This document shows positions 6,042 to 6,545 of a stretch of 6,545 nucleotides of DNA, piece by piece. A model generated the notes under the pieces. The model saw only the letters and a list, made by a program, of their open reading frames with translations, had not been told where the DNA came from and searched no databases. Each line of letters begins with the position of its first letter. The first letter of the stretch is position 1. The position numbers were made by a program, and so were the translations under genes. This DNA comes from Burkholderiaceae bacterium (GTDB taxonomy: Bacteria; Pseudomonadota; Gammaproteobacteria; Burkholderiales; Burkholderiaceae_C): assembly GCA_023260355.1 (NCBI GenBank), contig JALQVJ010000247.1, positions 1 to 6,545 on the forward strand, written 5' to 3'.

Positions 6042-6545
6042 ATGCCCGAGTTACCCGAAGTTGAAGTCACCCGCCTTGGTGTCGCGCGCGCCGCCATTGG
6101 GCAGCACATTCGGGGCGCAAGACTGGGCAAGCCTTTGCGTTGGCCACTGGGCATCGAAGTCAGCGATCTTTTAGGGCGGCAAATCGTTGGGTTGCGACGC
6201 CGAGGCAAATACCTGCTCATGGACTTGGATCAGGGCATCCTCCTTTGGCATTTGGGCATGTCTGGCAGTATCCAAATCGGCGCCGCATTGGGGCCAGCTG
6301 GGCCGCACGACCATTTCGACTTGCAAGGAGATAGCGTGTCATTGCGGCTGCATGACCCTCGCCGGTTTGGCGCTGTGGTTTTTGCCGAAAGTGAGTCGTC
6401 TGTTGAAGCGGTCAAGCTTTTGCAGCATCTTGGCGTGGAGCCTTTGACAGATGCTTTCAATGCGCGGGAATTCCATGCGCGCTTGCAGCAGAAAAAGGCG
6501 CCGATCAAAGCGGTGCTGTTGGGCGGTGAGCTCGTTGTGGGTGTG
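6042..6545 (+). CDS. mutM: Formamidopyrimidine-DNA glycosylase, N-terminal part
   Basis: MutM (Fpg) removes 8-oxoguanine and formamidopyrimidines from DNA and cuts the abasic site by beta,delta-elimination, the first step of base excision repair of oxidised guanine. The visible 168 residues begin MPELPEVEVTR, with the Pro2 that becomes the catalytic N-terminus and the Glu3 general acid. RRGKYLL (53-59) carries the conserved Lys56, HLGMSG is at 70-75 with the lesion-void Met73, and DPRRFG at 105-110 contributes the Arg that fills the gap opposite the lesion. LGVEPL (130-135) and the IKAVLL helix (155-160) follow. The window ends at VVGV, just before the expected GNIY helix-turn-helix and the C-terminal zinc finger, so the truncation is due only to the window edge. 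No Shine-Dalgarno site precedes the ATG; the start is fixed by the family N-terminus. The gene is divergent from the TPR gene. Confidence 0.97.
   Translation, partial: MPELPEVEVTRLGVARAAIGQHIRGARLGKPLRWPLGIEVSDLLGRQIVGLRRRGKYLLMDLDQGILLWHLGMSGSIQIGAALGPAGPHDHFDLQGDSVSLRLHDPRRFGAVVFAESESSVEAVKLLQHLGVEPLTDAFNAREFHARLQQKKAPIKAVLLGGELVVGV

Noticed and set aside
1..6545. Search for a mobile element, CRISPR array, phage remnant, toxin-antitoxin pair or defence system
   Set aside because: All but short spacers are accounted for by intact housekeeping genes. I saw no transposase, spaced repeat array, integrase, target-site duplication or composition break.

Overview
This window is a compact housekeeping locus from a moderately GC-rich proteobacterium. 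The gene order TPR lipoprotein, lolB, ispE, tRNA-Gln, prs, rplY, pth, with mutM divergent at one end, is the arrangement known from Betaproteobacteria, and its core is shared with Pseudomonas. The protein sequences look betaproteobacterial, most like Burkholderiales and probably Comamonadaceae. That placement is inferred from recall, not from a search.

Layout. Positions 1-64 may hold the last codons of an unidentified + strand gene. From 156 to 5985 every gene is on the minus strand, so transcription runs right to left. The order is a TPR lipoprotein (5985-4228), lolB (4225-3689), ispE (3681-2782), tRNA-Gln(UUG) (2713-2637), prs (2571-1597), rplY of the long CTC type (1469-870) and pth (791-156). 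Gaps of 2 and 7 nt join TPR, lolB and ispE in one operon. A 56-nt divergent spacer separates the TPR gene from mutM (from 6042, +), which runs off the right edge after 168 codons.

How the genes work together. LolB and the TPR protein belong to the outer-membrane lipoprotein world, IspE to isoprenoid precursor synthesis, and Prs to PRPP supply. tRNA-Gln, L25 and Pth all serve translation: a tRNA, a 5S rRNA-binding ribosomal protein and the enzyme that recycles peptidyl-tRNA. MutM repairs oxidised guanine.

The most notable non-coding structure is a pair of intrinsic-terminator-like hairpins on the minus strand, one between tRNA-Gln and prs and one between rplY and pth. Each ends only about 25 nt before the next start codon, which suggests partial termination with read-through. 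A near-perfect palindrome and two short inverted repeats lie in the prs-rplY spacer. I found no mobile element, CRISPR array, phage gene, defence gene or clearly novel system. The genes are intact and of ordinary length, and no gap between genes exceeds 155 nt.
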